From positions 1-27,502 of the forward strand of contig JAVVPE010000021.1 in assembly GCA_036655915.1 (NCBI GenBank): DNA of 27,502 nucleotides. The letters are read 5' to 3'. Positions 1 to 6,432 of this stretch are shown here, piece by piece. The stretch is from JAVWGW01 sp036655915. Lineage in GTDB: Bacteria; Actinomycetota; Coriobacteriia; Coriobacteriales; Eggerthellaceae. A program made the position numbers and the translations under genes. The notes beneath the pieces are model-generated. The model ran no database searches. It saw only the letters and a list, made by a program, of their open reading frames with translations, and had not been told where the DNA came from. Each line of letters opens with the position of its first letter. Position 1 is the stretch's first letter.

Positions 1-2
1 CG

Positions 3-488
3 GCGCGTTACTTTGGCAAGCTGCTGCACCAAGCACAAAACATCACGCTCGATGCCTCGTTTTCTGTGAAAAGCGTCGACAACTGCATCTATCTTGCCGA
101 TCCGCCTCAAGGCGAAAAGCAAGCCTTCCTGCTTGAAAATGCGCGACGGCTTGCCCGCGAGGCCGCAACAAGCATCGCGGCACAAGAACACGTTCACCGC
201 GAAGTGCGCCATCCTTTAGGGATCGTATTTTCCCTGGTAACCTGCCGCCCCAACAAACAGCGTTCAACCGAAAACTTTTTTGCCACCGAAGCCTGCATAG
301 GCTGTGGCGATTGCGCGCGTCTGTGCCCCACAAACACCATCGCCATAAGAGAAGGCCGTCCCCGCTGGTCGGAAGGCAACTGCACGCAATGCTTGGCCTG
401 CCTTAACCGCTGCCGCACCCACGCCATCCAATACGGCAAAAAAACCGAATCCCGCGGCCGCTACGTAAACCCCGTGCTTGGGGAATAA
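3..488 (+). CDS. EFR1-like flavodoxin/4Fe-4S ferredoxin, 3' part
   Basis: The reading frame is open from the window edge (base 3) to TAA at 486-488, so the start lies outside. The visible C-terminal 161 residues carry two ferredoxin clusters: CIGCGDCARLCP, then CTQCLACLNRCR, followed by a YGKKT...GRYVNP tail. That arrangement is typical of EFR1-family proteins, where a flavodoxin-like N-terminal domain precedes a dicluster ferredoxin. The expected role is cytoplasmic low-potential electron transfer; the redox partner is unknown. The usual proline after the last cysteine of cluster two is arginine here, while all eight cysteines remain. The gene ends 113 nt before the next operon, which has its own promoter. 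The ferredoxin part is certain, the EFR1 family label probable, the flavodoxin half unseen. Confidence 0.8.
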   Translation, partial: ARYFGKLLHQAQNITLDASFSVKSVDNCIYLADPPQGEKQAFLLENARRLAREAATSIAAQEHVHREVRHPLGIVFSLVTCRPNKQRSTENFFATEACIGCGDCARLCPTNTIAIREGRPRWSEGNCTQCLACLNRCRTHAIQYGKKTESRGRYVNPVLGE

Positions 489-505
489 AACCTCACATTA
501 ATTTC

Positions 506-534
506 TTGACGCAGCCTTCCTGCGCGGTTATAGT
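506..534 (+). promoter_or_regulatory. Sigma70-type promoter of the gntR-ABC operon
   Basis: A -35 TTGACG (506-511) and -10 TATAGT (529-534) are separated by exactly 17 nt, near consensus. Transcription would begin around 540-542, inside the palindrome that starts at 531, about 60 nt before the gntR start. Confidence 0.8.
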
Positions 535-557
535 GTGTATATCGGGTATATACACTA
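531..557. promoter_or_regulatory. Candidate GntR/YtrA-type operator
   Basis: Inverted repeat with arms TAGTGTGTATA and TATATACACTA around a 5-nt centre TCGGG; ten of eleven arm positions pair. It overlaps the -10 box and the predicted transcription start. Binding by the GntR protein encoded just downstream would block transcription. The GTGTA...TACAC half-site type is plausible for YtrA-subfamily regulators; the binding itself is inferred. Confidence 0.65.
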
Positions 558-601
558 TGCTGTGTTGCGGGTGACCCGAGCGCGCAGGTAAAGGAGCTGT
601 T

Positions 602-979
602 TTGGATATTATCATCTCGAATGCAAGTCCGGCACCCATCTACGAACAGATTGCTTCGCAGATGAAGGGGCTTATTTTAGCGGGCACGCTTGAAGCGGGG
701 GTTCAGCTTCCCTCCATTCGCGCCCTGGCGGGCGATCTGCGCATCAGCGTGATCACCACAAAGCGCGCCTATGCCGAGCTGGAAGCGCAGGGTTTCATCG
801 AAACCGTACCTGGCAAAGGAAGCTTTGTGGCGGGAGGCAACTTCGAGCTTTTGCGCGAAGAGCGCCTGCGCCACATCGAAGAAATGCTGGTAAACAGCGC
901 CCGCGAGGCGCAAAGTGCGGGAATCAGCATCAAAGAATTACACGACATGCTTGACCTTATCACGGAAAGTGACGACTGA
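602..979 (+). CDS. GntR-family (YtrA-like) transcriptional regulator
   Basis: A 125-residue protein. Residues about 8-75 form the GntR winged helix: PIYEQIASQMKGLILAG, GVQLPSIRALAGDLRIS, then TTKRAYAELEAQGFIETVPGKGSFV. Only a short helical C-terminal extension follows, as in the YtrA subfamily, which usually controls adjacent ABC exporters and has no large ligand domain. The start is TTG at 602, set by the ribosome site AAGGAG (591-596) five nt upstream; no in-frame ATG begins the domain. The stop shares one base with the ATG of the ABC ATPase gene (TGATG), so translation is probably coupled. The palindrome over its own promoter suggests autorepression of the whole operon. The family is secure; the inducing signal is unknown. 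Confidence 0.92.
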   Translation: MDIIISNASPAPIYEQIASQMKGLILAGTLEAGVQLPSIRALAGDLRISVITTKRAYAELEAQGFIETVPGKGSFVAGGNFELLREERLRHIEEMLVNSAREAQSAGISIKELHDMLDLITESDD

Positions 980-1866
980 TGAACGACTTATTACGCATAA
1001 CCAACCTCTCGAAGCACTACGACGGCTTCGACTTGCGCGACATAAACCTAAACGTACCCGCAGGCTGTGTGGTCGGTTTTATCGGCAGCAACGGTGCCGG
1101 CAAAACCACAACCATCAAAGCGGCCTTGGGCCTGGTCTTTCCCGATAGCGGAAACATCAACCTGATGGACACGCCACTTGAAGATGCCAGCGCTGCCGCC
1201 TTCGTCGCGGCAAAGCAACGCACGGGCGTCGTGTTCGACACCTGCGCCTTCCCCGAAGATATCACCGTGAAACGCGGGGCGGCCATTATGGCGCACGCCT
1301 ACAACACCTGGGATAACGCCCTCTTTAACCACTACCTCAGCGCATTCAATCTGCCGCTGGATAAAAAAATCAAAAGCCTTTCCCGCGGCATGGGCATGAA
1401 GCTGACGCTTGCCTGCGCGCTTGCCCACACCCCCGACCTGCTTATCTTAGATGAAGCAACCGCAGGACTTGACCCCTTAGCGCGTGAAGAGGTGCTCGAC
1501 ATCCTGCGTGATTTCATGGACGATGCAAACCACGGCATTTTAATGAGCACGCACATCACTTCTGACCTGGAAAAAATAGCCGATTACGTCGTCTGTATCG
1601 ACAACGGGCGCATCGTGTTCTCGGTGGAAAAAGATACCATCACCGACACGGCGGGCATCGCCCGCTGCCGCACCGCCGATTTTGAAACCCTGGCCAACAG
1701 TGGCTTTTTCGCACCGGGCAGCTTGCACTTTCTGCAGCACGAATACGGTATCGATGTTTTGATTGAAAACCGCTTTGCCGCAAGCGAACGCTTCAAAACC
1801 ATCACGCTGGACAAGGCGTCTATCGAAGATTATATGACCCTGATGTTGAAAGGGGGCACCCGATGA
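979..1866 (+). CDS. ABC exporter ATP-binding protein
   Basis: A 295-residue ATPase. Walker A is GSNGAGKTT (36-44), the signature LSRGM (134-138), Walker B LLILDEA (154-160), the D-loop GLD, and the H-loop His192 in MSTHITSDLEKIADYV. The last 80 residues are a C-terminal extension of the kind seen in exporters partnered with ABC-2 permeases. It should energise export through the permease encoded next, whose ATG overlaps this stop as ATGA (1863-1866). A GntR-ATPase-permease trio is known for toxin, bacteriocin or antibiotic relief and for PSM-type peptide export in staphylococci; the substrate here cannot be read from sequence. The signature is LSRGM rather than LSGGQ, common in this exporter subfamily. 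Confidence 0.93.
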   Translation: MNDLLRITNLSKHYDGFDLRDINLNVPAGCVVGFIGSNGAGKTTTIKAALGLVFPDSGNINLMDTPLEDASAAAFVAAKQRTGVVFDTCAFPEDITVKRGAAIMAHAYNTWDNALFNHYLSAFNLPLDKKIKSLSRGMGMKLTLACALAHTPDLLILDEATAGLDPLAREEVLDILRDFMDDANHGILMSTHITSDLEKIADYVVCIDNGRIVFSVEKDTITDTAGIARCRTADFETLANSGFFAPGSLHFLQHEYGIDVLIENRFAASERFKTITLDKASIEDYMTLMLKGGTR

Positions 1867-2576
1867 AAGCCATGATAGTATCCGATTTCCTCAGCGTTAA
1901 AAGCTATATTTTGTCGCAAAGCCTTGTGGGTATCGTGGTAGGGATTTTTATCAGCGCTTCTATGGGCAATGTGTATATGGTGGCACCCATGCTTGCCGCC
2001 ATGATTCCCTTTTCCCTGATTTTCACCGTGCTTGCCTACGACGAACGCAATGGCTGGCAAGAATTCCGTCTGACTCTGCCCCTTTCCCGCACGCAGGTTA
2101 TCGCGGGACGCTACGGCAGCTACCTGGTCTTTACGGGCATCGGCCTGGGTGTTGTCGCCCTGGCACTGGGCATCATCGTTGCCCTGGCCTCCCTTTTCCC
2201 TGCGTTCACCATCAACGAACCCATCGGGAATCTTCTTGTCAATTTCAGCTGGCAAACATTGGTGTTCTCACTTGCCGTTACCCTGTCGGTGATGACACTT
2301 CTTGCGGGCATCATCTTGCCACTAGTGTCGCGCTTCGGGCTTACCACTGCCGTGCGTTTCCTGCCGTTTGCCGCAGTGTTCGGCGCTTTTATCATCACGC
2401 CCCTTTTGCTGAACAGCAGCGGTGAGCCGCCCGTATTCATCATCGATTTTTTAACCTGGATACAAACGGATGCAGGAGCCCTTAGCGCAAGCGCAATCGC
2501 TTTGGCTGCAACCTTTGCCCTCTATGCGCTTTCCTGCGCCCTTTCGGCGAAGCTTTACGCCAAACGCGAGGTGTAA
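1863..2576 (+). CDS. ABC-2 type permease
   Basis: A 237-residue integral membrane protein with about six hydrophobic segments: near residues 15-30, 38-58, 82-106, 130-155, 160-182 and 208-230. The polar loop DERNGWQEFRLTLPLSRTQVI after the second segment is characteristic of the ABC2_membrane_5-like permeases that pair with a single ATPase and a YtrA-type GntR regulator. It is the last gene of the operon. It ends 25 nt before the stop of the convergent Rrf2 gene, with no convincing hairpin between them. Membrane permease is firm; substrate unknown. A homodimer with two ATPase subunits is the expected assembly. Confidence 0.88.
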   Translation: MKAMIVSDFLSVKSYILSQSLVGIVVGIFISASMGNVYMVAPMLAAMIPFSLIFTVLAYDERNGWQEFRLTLPLSRTQVIAGRYGSYLVFTGIGLGVVALALGIIVALASLFPAFTINEPIGNLLVNFSWQTLVFSLAVTLSVMTLLAGIILPLVSRFGLTTAVRFLPFAAVFGAFIITPLLLNSSGEPPVFIIDFLTWIQTDAGALSASAIALAATFALYALSCALSAKLYAKREV

Positions 2577-2601
2577 AGCCCAAAGCTGCCTTTCTCGCTC
2601 G

Positions 2602-3009
2602 CTATTTCTTAATCAAAAGATCGGCCAGGGTCACGCTATCGACATAGTTTTCTATCGCCTGACCAAGACCTTCCCAAAACGCAATGGTTTCACATTCGGA
2701 ACGACGGGGGCACACGCCAAAATCGTCTTCCAGGCATGCGACCGGCGCGCAGGTTCCCTCAGCAGCGCGCAAAATGCTGCCCACCTTAATATCTGCGGCG
2801 GGGGCTGCCAGCACATAGCCCCCCTTGGGGCCGCGTACGCTGCGCAGAATAGCAGCCTGAACCAAAAGGCTTGCCAGCTGTTCTAAGTATTTCACAGAAA
2901 TACTTTGCCGCCGCGCAACCTCTCGCAGGGGCACGCAAGCGTTTTCCCCTTGCTGCGCAAAATCTATCATCATGCGCAACGCATAGCGGCCCTTTGTTGA
3001 AATCATCAT
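2602..3009 (-). CDS. Rrf2/IscR-type regulator of Fe-S or cysteine metabolism
   Basis: A 135-residue protein with the family hallmark ISTKGRYALRMMIDFA at the N-terminus, a winged helix (residues 25-70, RGPKGGYVLAAP) and a cysteine-bearing loop (Cys87, 92, 100, 106). In IscR three cysteines of this region hold a 2Fe-2S cluster; the spacing here is not identical to IscR, so cluster binding is likely but unproven. Two adjacent ATG codons open the gene; GAAAGGTG (3017-3024) lies seven nt before the first, which is preferred. It is divergent from iscS-iscU, the classic place for a repressor of Fe-S assembly. A CymR-like role in cysteine metabolism is the main alternative. Confidence 0.88.
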   Translation of the reverse strand: MMISTKGRYALRMMIDFAQQGENACVPLREVARRQSISVKYLEQLASLLVQAAILRSVRGPKGGYVLAAPAADIKVGSILRAAEGTCAPVACLEDDFGVCPRRSECETIAFWEGLGQAIENYVDSVTLADLLIKK

Positions 3010-3213
3010 AGCTCTGCACCTTTCGCCGGCATACTTTAAGTCTGCTTAATTATGACTGATGTAATTATATATTAAATATGACCTCTGCAATCATATCAAA
3101 ACAAAGAAAGAAAACAATTTGTTTCTTCAGAACACTTGACATGAGTTCATAAGCGCGTATTTTATACCCTAGTAAATAAGTATGCATAATCAAGTGACAA
3201 AGCGAGGATGACC
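3010..3213. promoter_or_regulatory. Divergent control region between rrf2 and iscS
   Basis: For iscS: TTGACA at 3136-3141, with -10 candidates TATTTT (3158-3163, 16-nt spacer) or TTTATA (3161-3166, 19-nt spacer). For rrf2: a perfect minus-strand TATAAT at 3064-3069 (plus-strand ATTATA) with a weak TTGCAG 15 nt away. An imperfect dyad at 3162-3189, with TTAT and ATAA ends, sits on the iscS start region and is a candidate Rrf2 site. A perfect odd palindrome AAACAATTTGTTT lies at 3112-3124 between the two promoters. Promoter elements are visible; operator assignments are inference. Confidence 0.55.
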
Positions 3214-4416
3214 ATGAAAAGCATCTATCTTGATAACGCAGCCACCACCAAGCTGCGCCCAGAAGTACTCAGTGCACTGCTGCCCTTCTACACCGAAGAC
3301 TACGGCAATCCTTCTGCTCTCTATCCCTTGGGGCAAAGGGCGGCGGATGCCGTGGAAAACGCACGGGATCTTATCGCTGATTTCCTGGGAGCCGGCCCCA
3401 AAGAAATCTACTTCACCAGCGGTGGATCGGAAGCCGACAACTGGGCGCTTTTCGGCGTTGCACGCGCCAACGCCAAGCGCGGACGCCACATTATCACCAG
3501 CGCCATCGAACACCACGCGGTACTGCACGCCTGCCAAGCGCTTGAAGCGGAAGGTTTTGAGGTCACCTATTTGCCCGTCAATAGTGATGGCCTGGTATCT
3601 GCTGCCGATTTTGAAGCCGCCATCAGACCCGATACCATTTTAGCTTCCCTTATGTATGCCAACAACGAAATCGGCAGCATTCAGCCCATTGCAGAACTGG
3701 GCCGCATCGCACGCGCACACAAAGTGATTTTCCACACCGATGCCGTGCAAGCTTTTGGACACGAAAGTATCGATGTGGAAGCACAGAATATCGATCTGCT
3801 TTCGGCGAGCGCCCATAAGATTTACGGACCTAAGGGCGTAGGCTTACTCTATGTGCGCAAGGGCATTAAAATCCAAAACTTGATTTTTGGAGGTGCCCAA
3901 GAACGTGGGCGACGTGCCACCACTGAAAATGTGGGTGGCATTGTCGGGTTCGGGCGCGCCGTAGAACTTGCCGCCGCCGAGCAGGATGCCGAACAGGCCA
4001 GGCAGCGCACACTGCGCGACCAAGCCATCACGCGCATAGCGGCCGAAATACCCTACTGTCAGCTTAATGGCAGCGCAACGCAGCGCTTGGCCAACAATAT
4101 CAACTTCAGTTTCCGCTTTATCGAAGGCGAAGGCATGTTGTTGCAGCTGGCTGCCAAGGGCATCTGCGCATCAAGCGGTTCAGCCTGCACTTCGGGGTCA
4201 CTTGACCCCAGCCACGTGCTGCTTGCCATCGGGCTGCCGCATGAAATTGCCCACGGGTCGCTGCGCTTGACGATGAGCCACGAAACAAGCGCGGATGACC
4301 TCAATTTCGCCATCGATTGCCTGAAAACCTCCCTTGCAAACCTGCGCGCCATGAGCCCCCTTTACGAAGATTTTGTACGCGCACAAAATCAGGCAGGTTC
4401 CCTGTCGCAGCAGTAA
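3214..4416 (+). CDS. iscS: Cysteine desulfurase (IscS/NifS type)
   Basis: A 400-residue PLP enzyme that takes sulfur from cysteine as an enzyme persulfide, for Fe-S assembly and tRNA thiolation. It opens with IYLDNAATT and keeps TSGGSEADN, HHAVLHAC, HTDAVQ, the PLP lysine K202 in SASAHKIYGPKG and the catalytic Cys325 in SSGSACTSGSLDPSHVL. The loop length marks it as class I (IscS/NifS), not SufS. ATG at 3214 is preferred over ATG at 3208: the ribosome site GCGAGG (3202-3207) abuts 3208 but lies at normal distance from 3214. The gene is 61 nt upstream of iscU and presumably cotranscribed. It is the expected sulfur donor for MnmA encoded at 9367-10428. Confidence 0.96.
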   Translation: MKSIYLDNAATTKLRPEVLSALLPFYTEDYGNPSALYPLGQRAADAVENARDLIADFLGAGPKEIYFTSGGSEADNWALFGVARANAKRGRHIITSAIEHHAVLHACQALEAEGFEVTYLPVNSDGLVSAADFEAAIRPDTILASLMYANNEIGSIQPIAELGRIARAHKVIFHTDAVQAFGHESIDVEAQNIDLLSASAHKIYGPKGVGLLYVRKGIKIQNLIFGGAQERGRRATTENVGGIVGFGRAVELAAAEQDAEQARQRTLRDQAITRIAAEIPYCQLNGSATQRLANNINFSFRFIEGEGMLLQLAAKGICASSGSACTSGSLDPSHVLLAIGLPHEIAHGSLRLTMSHETSADDLNFAIDCLKTSLANLRAMSPLYEDFVRAQNQAGSLSQQ

Positions 4417-4477
4417 CAGCCCTTTAGCGCCGCACCACCACCTTAAACCCTTGCACGCTTCCCGAAAGGAAACCATC

Positions 4478-4969
4478 ATGGCCATGAACTATTCAGAAAA
4501 AGTAATGGACCACTTTACCAACCCGCGCAATGTGGGTGAAATCGAAAATGCAAGCGCTTGTGGCACGGTCGGCAACGCCGTCTGCGGCGACATCATGCGC
4601 ATTTATTTGGATGTTGATAGCGATCACATAATCCGCGATGTGAAATTTAAAACCTTTGGTTGCGGTGCTGCTATCGCCACTTCGTCGATGGCAACCGAAC
4701 TGGTTAAAGGCAAAAGCATCCAAGAGGCACTTGAAGTTACCAACAAGGCAGTCATGGATGCCCTTGATGGGCTACCCCCCGTAAAAGTGCATTGTTCGCT
4801 GCTGGCCGAAGAAGCGATTCACGCAGCACTCTGGGATTATGCCGAAAAAAATGCTATCGTCATCGCCGGTTTGGAAAGACCTAAAGCCGACATCCACGAA
4901 CACGAGTGTGCCCCCGGCTGCGAAGAGGACTGCGACCACGAAGAACACCATCATGCGGCCACCGCTTAA
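4478..4969 (+). CDS. iscU: Fe-S scaffold protein IscU/NifU-N with His/Cys-rich tail
   Basis: A 163-residue scaffold on which the desulfurase builds Fe-S clusters. The three ligand cysteines are present in NAVCGDIM, FKTFGCGAAIATSS and VKVHCSLLAEEAI, as is the conserved Asp after the first. The core ends near residue 135. A tail of about 25 residues follows, containing HEHEC, CEEDC and DHEEHHH, which standard IscU lacks; it looks metal-binding. ATG 4478 is chosen over ATG 4484 because GAAAGGA (4464-4470) lies seven nt upstream. The strong terminator at 4992-5022 closes the iscS-iscU operon. SufU is unlikely because the characteristic SufU insertion is absent and the neighbour is an IscS-type desulfurase. 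Confidence 0.94.
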   Translation: MAMNYSEKVMDHFTNPRNVGEIENASACGTVGNAVCGDIMRIYLDVDSDHIIRDVKFKTFGCGAAIATSSMATELVKGKSIQEALEVTNKAVMDALDGLPPVKVHCSLLAEEAIHAALWDYAEKNAIVIAGLERPKADIHEHECAPGCEEDCDHEEHHHAATA

Positions 4970-4991
4970 AAGCTTCTTCATTTTTCTTGGG

Positions 4992-5022
4992 AAACGACCA
5001 CGCTTTACTGTGGTCGTTTTTT
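4992..5022 (+). terminator. Rho-independent terminator of iscSU
   Basis: A ten-bp perfect stem (AAACGACCAC with GTGGTCGTTT), an eight-nt loop and a T tract to 5022, starting 22 nt after the iscU stop. Confidence 0.92.
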
Positions 5023-5150
5023 ATGCGCCGACAACACAACTTGGAAATTACTCTAAACAAAAGCAAAATGACAACAAAAGACGCTTGCGCAACCGAGGCC
5101 GCAACCTCACGATAAAGTTGCATTGGACACTACAAAGCAAAGAAGTTACC

Positions 5151-5189
5151 ATGGCATTCCCTTATCAAGGAGTTTTAAGAAATGACTGA
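5151..5189 (+). CDS. Possible 12-residue leader peptide before the MFS exporter
   Basis: ATG at 5151 opens a 12-codon frame (MAFPYQGVLRND) whose TGA at 5187-5189 overlaps the exporter ATG at 5182 by eight nt. The frame spans the exporter ribosome site. Mef-type macrolide exporters in streptococci are induced through a short leader peptide, so a similar role is conceivable. The leader's own ribosome site is weak (AAAGAAG), so chance occurrence is quite possible. Confidence 0.25.
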   Translation: MAFPYQGVLRND

Positions 5190-6432
5190 AGCAAGCACAC
5201 AACTAAGCGCCGCGGGGCGCACACTTCCCCCTAGCTGGAAATCGATCATCGCCTTTATCTGGGCAGGACAAGCGGCATCCATCTTAACCAGCTATGCCGC
5301 GGGATACGCCGCCATATGGTATCTGACAGAAACCACCGGGTCGGCGCTAATTTTAGCCATCGCTTCCATCATGGCCTTTTTGCCGCAGGGAATACTAAGC
5401 CCCTTTGGCGGTGTCATCGCCGATAAATTTAATCGCAAGCACGTGATGATCCTTGCCGACATGAGCGTTGGTCTTGTATCGTTGGCATTGGGTATCATCA
5501 TCTTGATGGGTCAGGCTTCCGTTACGCTAATCATGATCATGATTGCTGCGCGCAGTGTCGGGCAAGCCTTTCACACGCCCGCCATGACCGCCACCATGCC
5601 CCTGCTGGTGCCCGAAAAACACCTGGTGCGCATCAATTCACTTGACCAGGCGCTCATGAGCATTGCAGGCATCGGCGGCCCTGCCTTGGGTATTTTCCTC
5701 TATACCACCTTCGGCTTCCAAACGGTGCTGTTTTTGGATTTCGGCGGCGCCCTTATTGCCTGCCTGGGTCTGGCTGCGGCCACCATTCCGCTTATCCACG
5801 ATGCCACGATGGATGATCAGCATGTTTTCGCCAACATGCGCGATGGTTGGCATGTTATCAAACATGATCGCGGCATGCTTTGCCTGCTTATTTTTTGCAT
5901 GTTCGGCATCATGGTGTTTGCCCCCTTGGGTGCACTGTTTCCCCTGATGACCTTTGAGCACTTCGCGGGAGATGGCTACATGGCATCCCTTACCGAAGCG
6001 GCTTTTGGTGCGGGCATGTTAGCCGGATCAGCGGCACTGATGGTGTGGGGTGGGGGCAAGCGGCTAGCCTTGCTGGTGGTGCTTTCGGCTATCGGCTGCG
6101 GCGTCACCATTTTGGCCTGCGGTTTGCTTAGCCCTGCTATGTTTCCCGCATTTGTAGTGCTGTCATTTCTGATGGCTGTCGCCGGGGCGTTTTTTAACGG
6201 CCCGCTTATGTCGCTGCTGCAAAAACGCACGCCCGCCGAAAAAATGGGGCGCGTACTGGGCATCTACACCGCAGTGATGGGGCTGGCTTCCCCCTTGGGC
6301 CTTGCCATCAGCGGCGTATGCGCCGAATACACCGGCGTGGCGCTGTGGTTTGTGATAGGCGGCACGCTTATGACGGCCTTTTCACTTGTTCCCTACCTGA
6401 TTCCCGCCGTGCGCAACCTGGACAAAAGCTAA
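5182..6432 (+). CDS. MFS exporter related to Mef macrolide efflux pumps
   Basis: A 416-residue, 12-segment major facilitator protein of the inner membrane. Its N-terminal half resembles Mef(A)/Mef(E): AFIWAGQAASILTS, WYLTETTGSA, the loop GGVIADKFNRKHVMI after segment 2, then FHTPAMTATMPLLVPEKHL. The C-terminal half carries GRVLGIYTAVMGLASPLGLAISG. Proton-driven export of a hydrophobic drug or metabolite is expected; calling it macrolide resistance would go beyond the sequence. AAGGAG (5167-5172) supports ATG 5182. It is a single-gene unit behind the iscSU terminator. Its stop overlaps the uvrB stop by four nt, leaving no room for a separate terminator. Confidence 0.88.
   Translation: MTEASTQLSAAGRTLPPSWKSIIAFIWAGQAASILTSYAAGYAAIWYLTETTGSALILAIASIMAFLPQGILSPFGGVIADKFNRKHVMILADMSVGLVSLALGIIILMGQASVTLIMIMIAARSVGQAFHTPAMTATMPLLVPEKHLVRINSLDQALMSIAGIGGPALGIFLYTTFGFQTVLFLDFGGALIACLGLAAATIPLIHDATMDDQHVFANMRDGWHVIKHDRGMLCLLIFCMFGIMVFAPLGALFPLMTFEHFAGDGYMASLTEAAFGAGMLAGSAALMVWGGGKRLALLVVLSAIGCGVTILACGLLSPAMFPAFVVLSFLMAVAGAFFNGPLMSLLQKRTPAEKMGRVLGIYTAVMGLASPLGLAISGVCAEYTGVALWFVIGGTLMTAFSLVPYLIPAVRNLDKS

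Noticed and set aside
3208..3213. ATG 3208 as the iscS start
   Set aside because: The ribosome site directly abuts this codon with no spacer; ATG 3214 has normal spacing and matches the family N-terminus.
5076..5115. Small frame starting MTTKDACATEAATSR before the MFS gene
   Set aside because: No ribosome site and no conserved feature; the downstream 12-codon frame is the better leader candidate.
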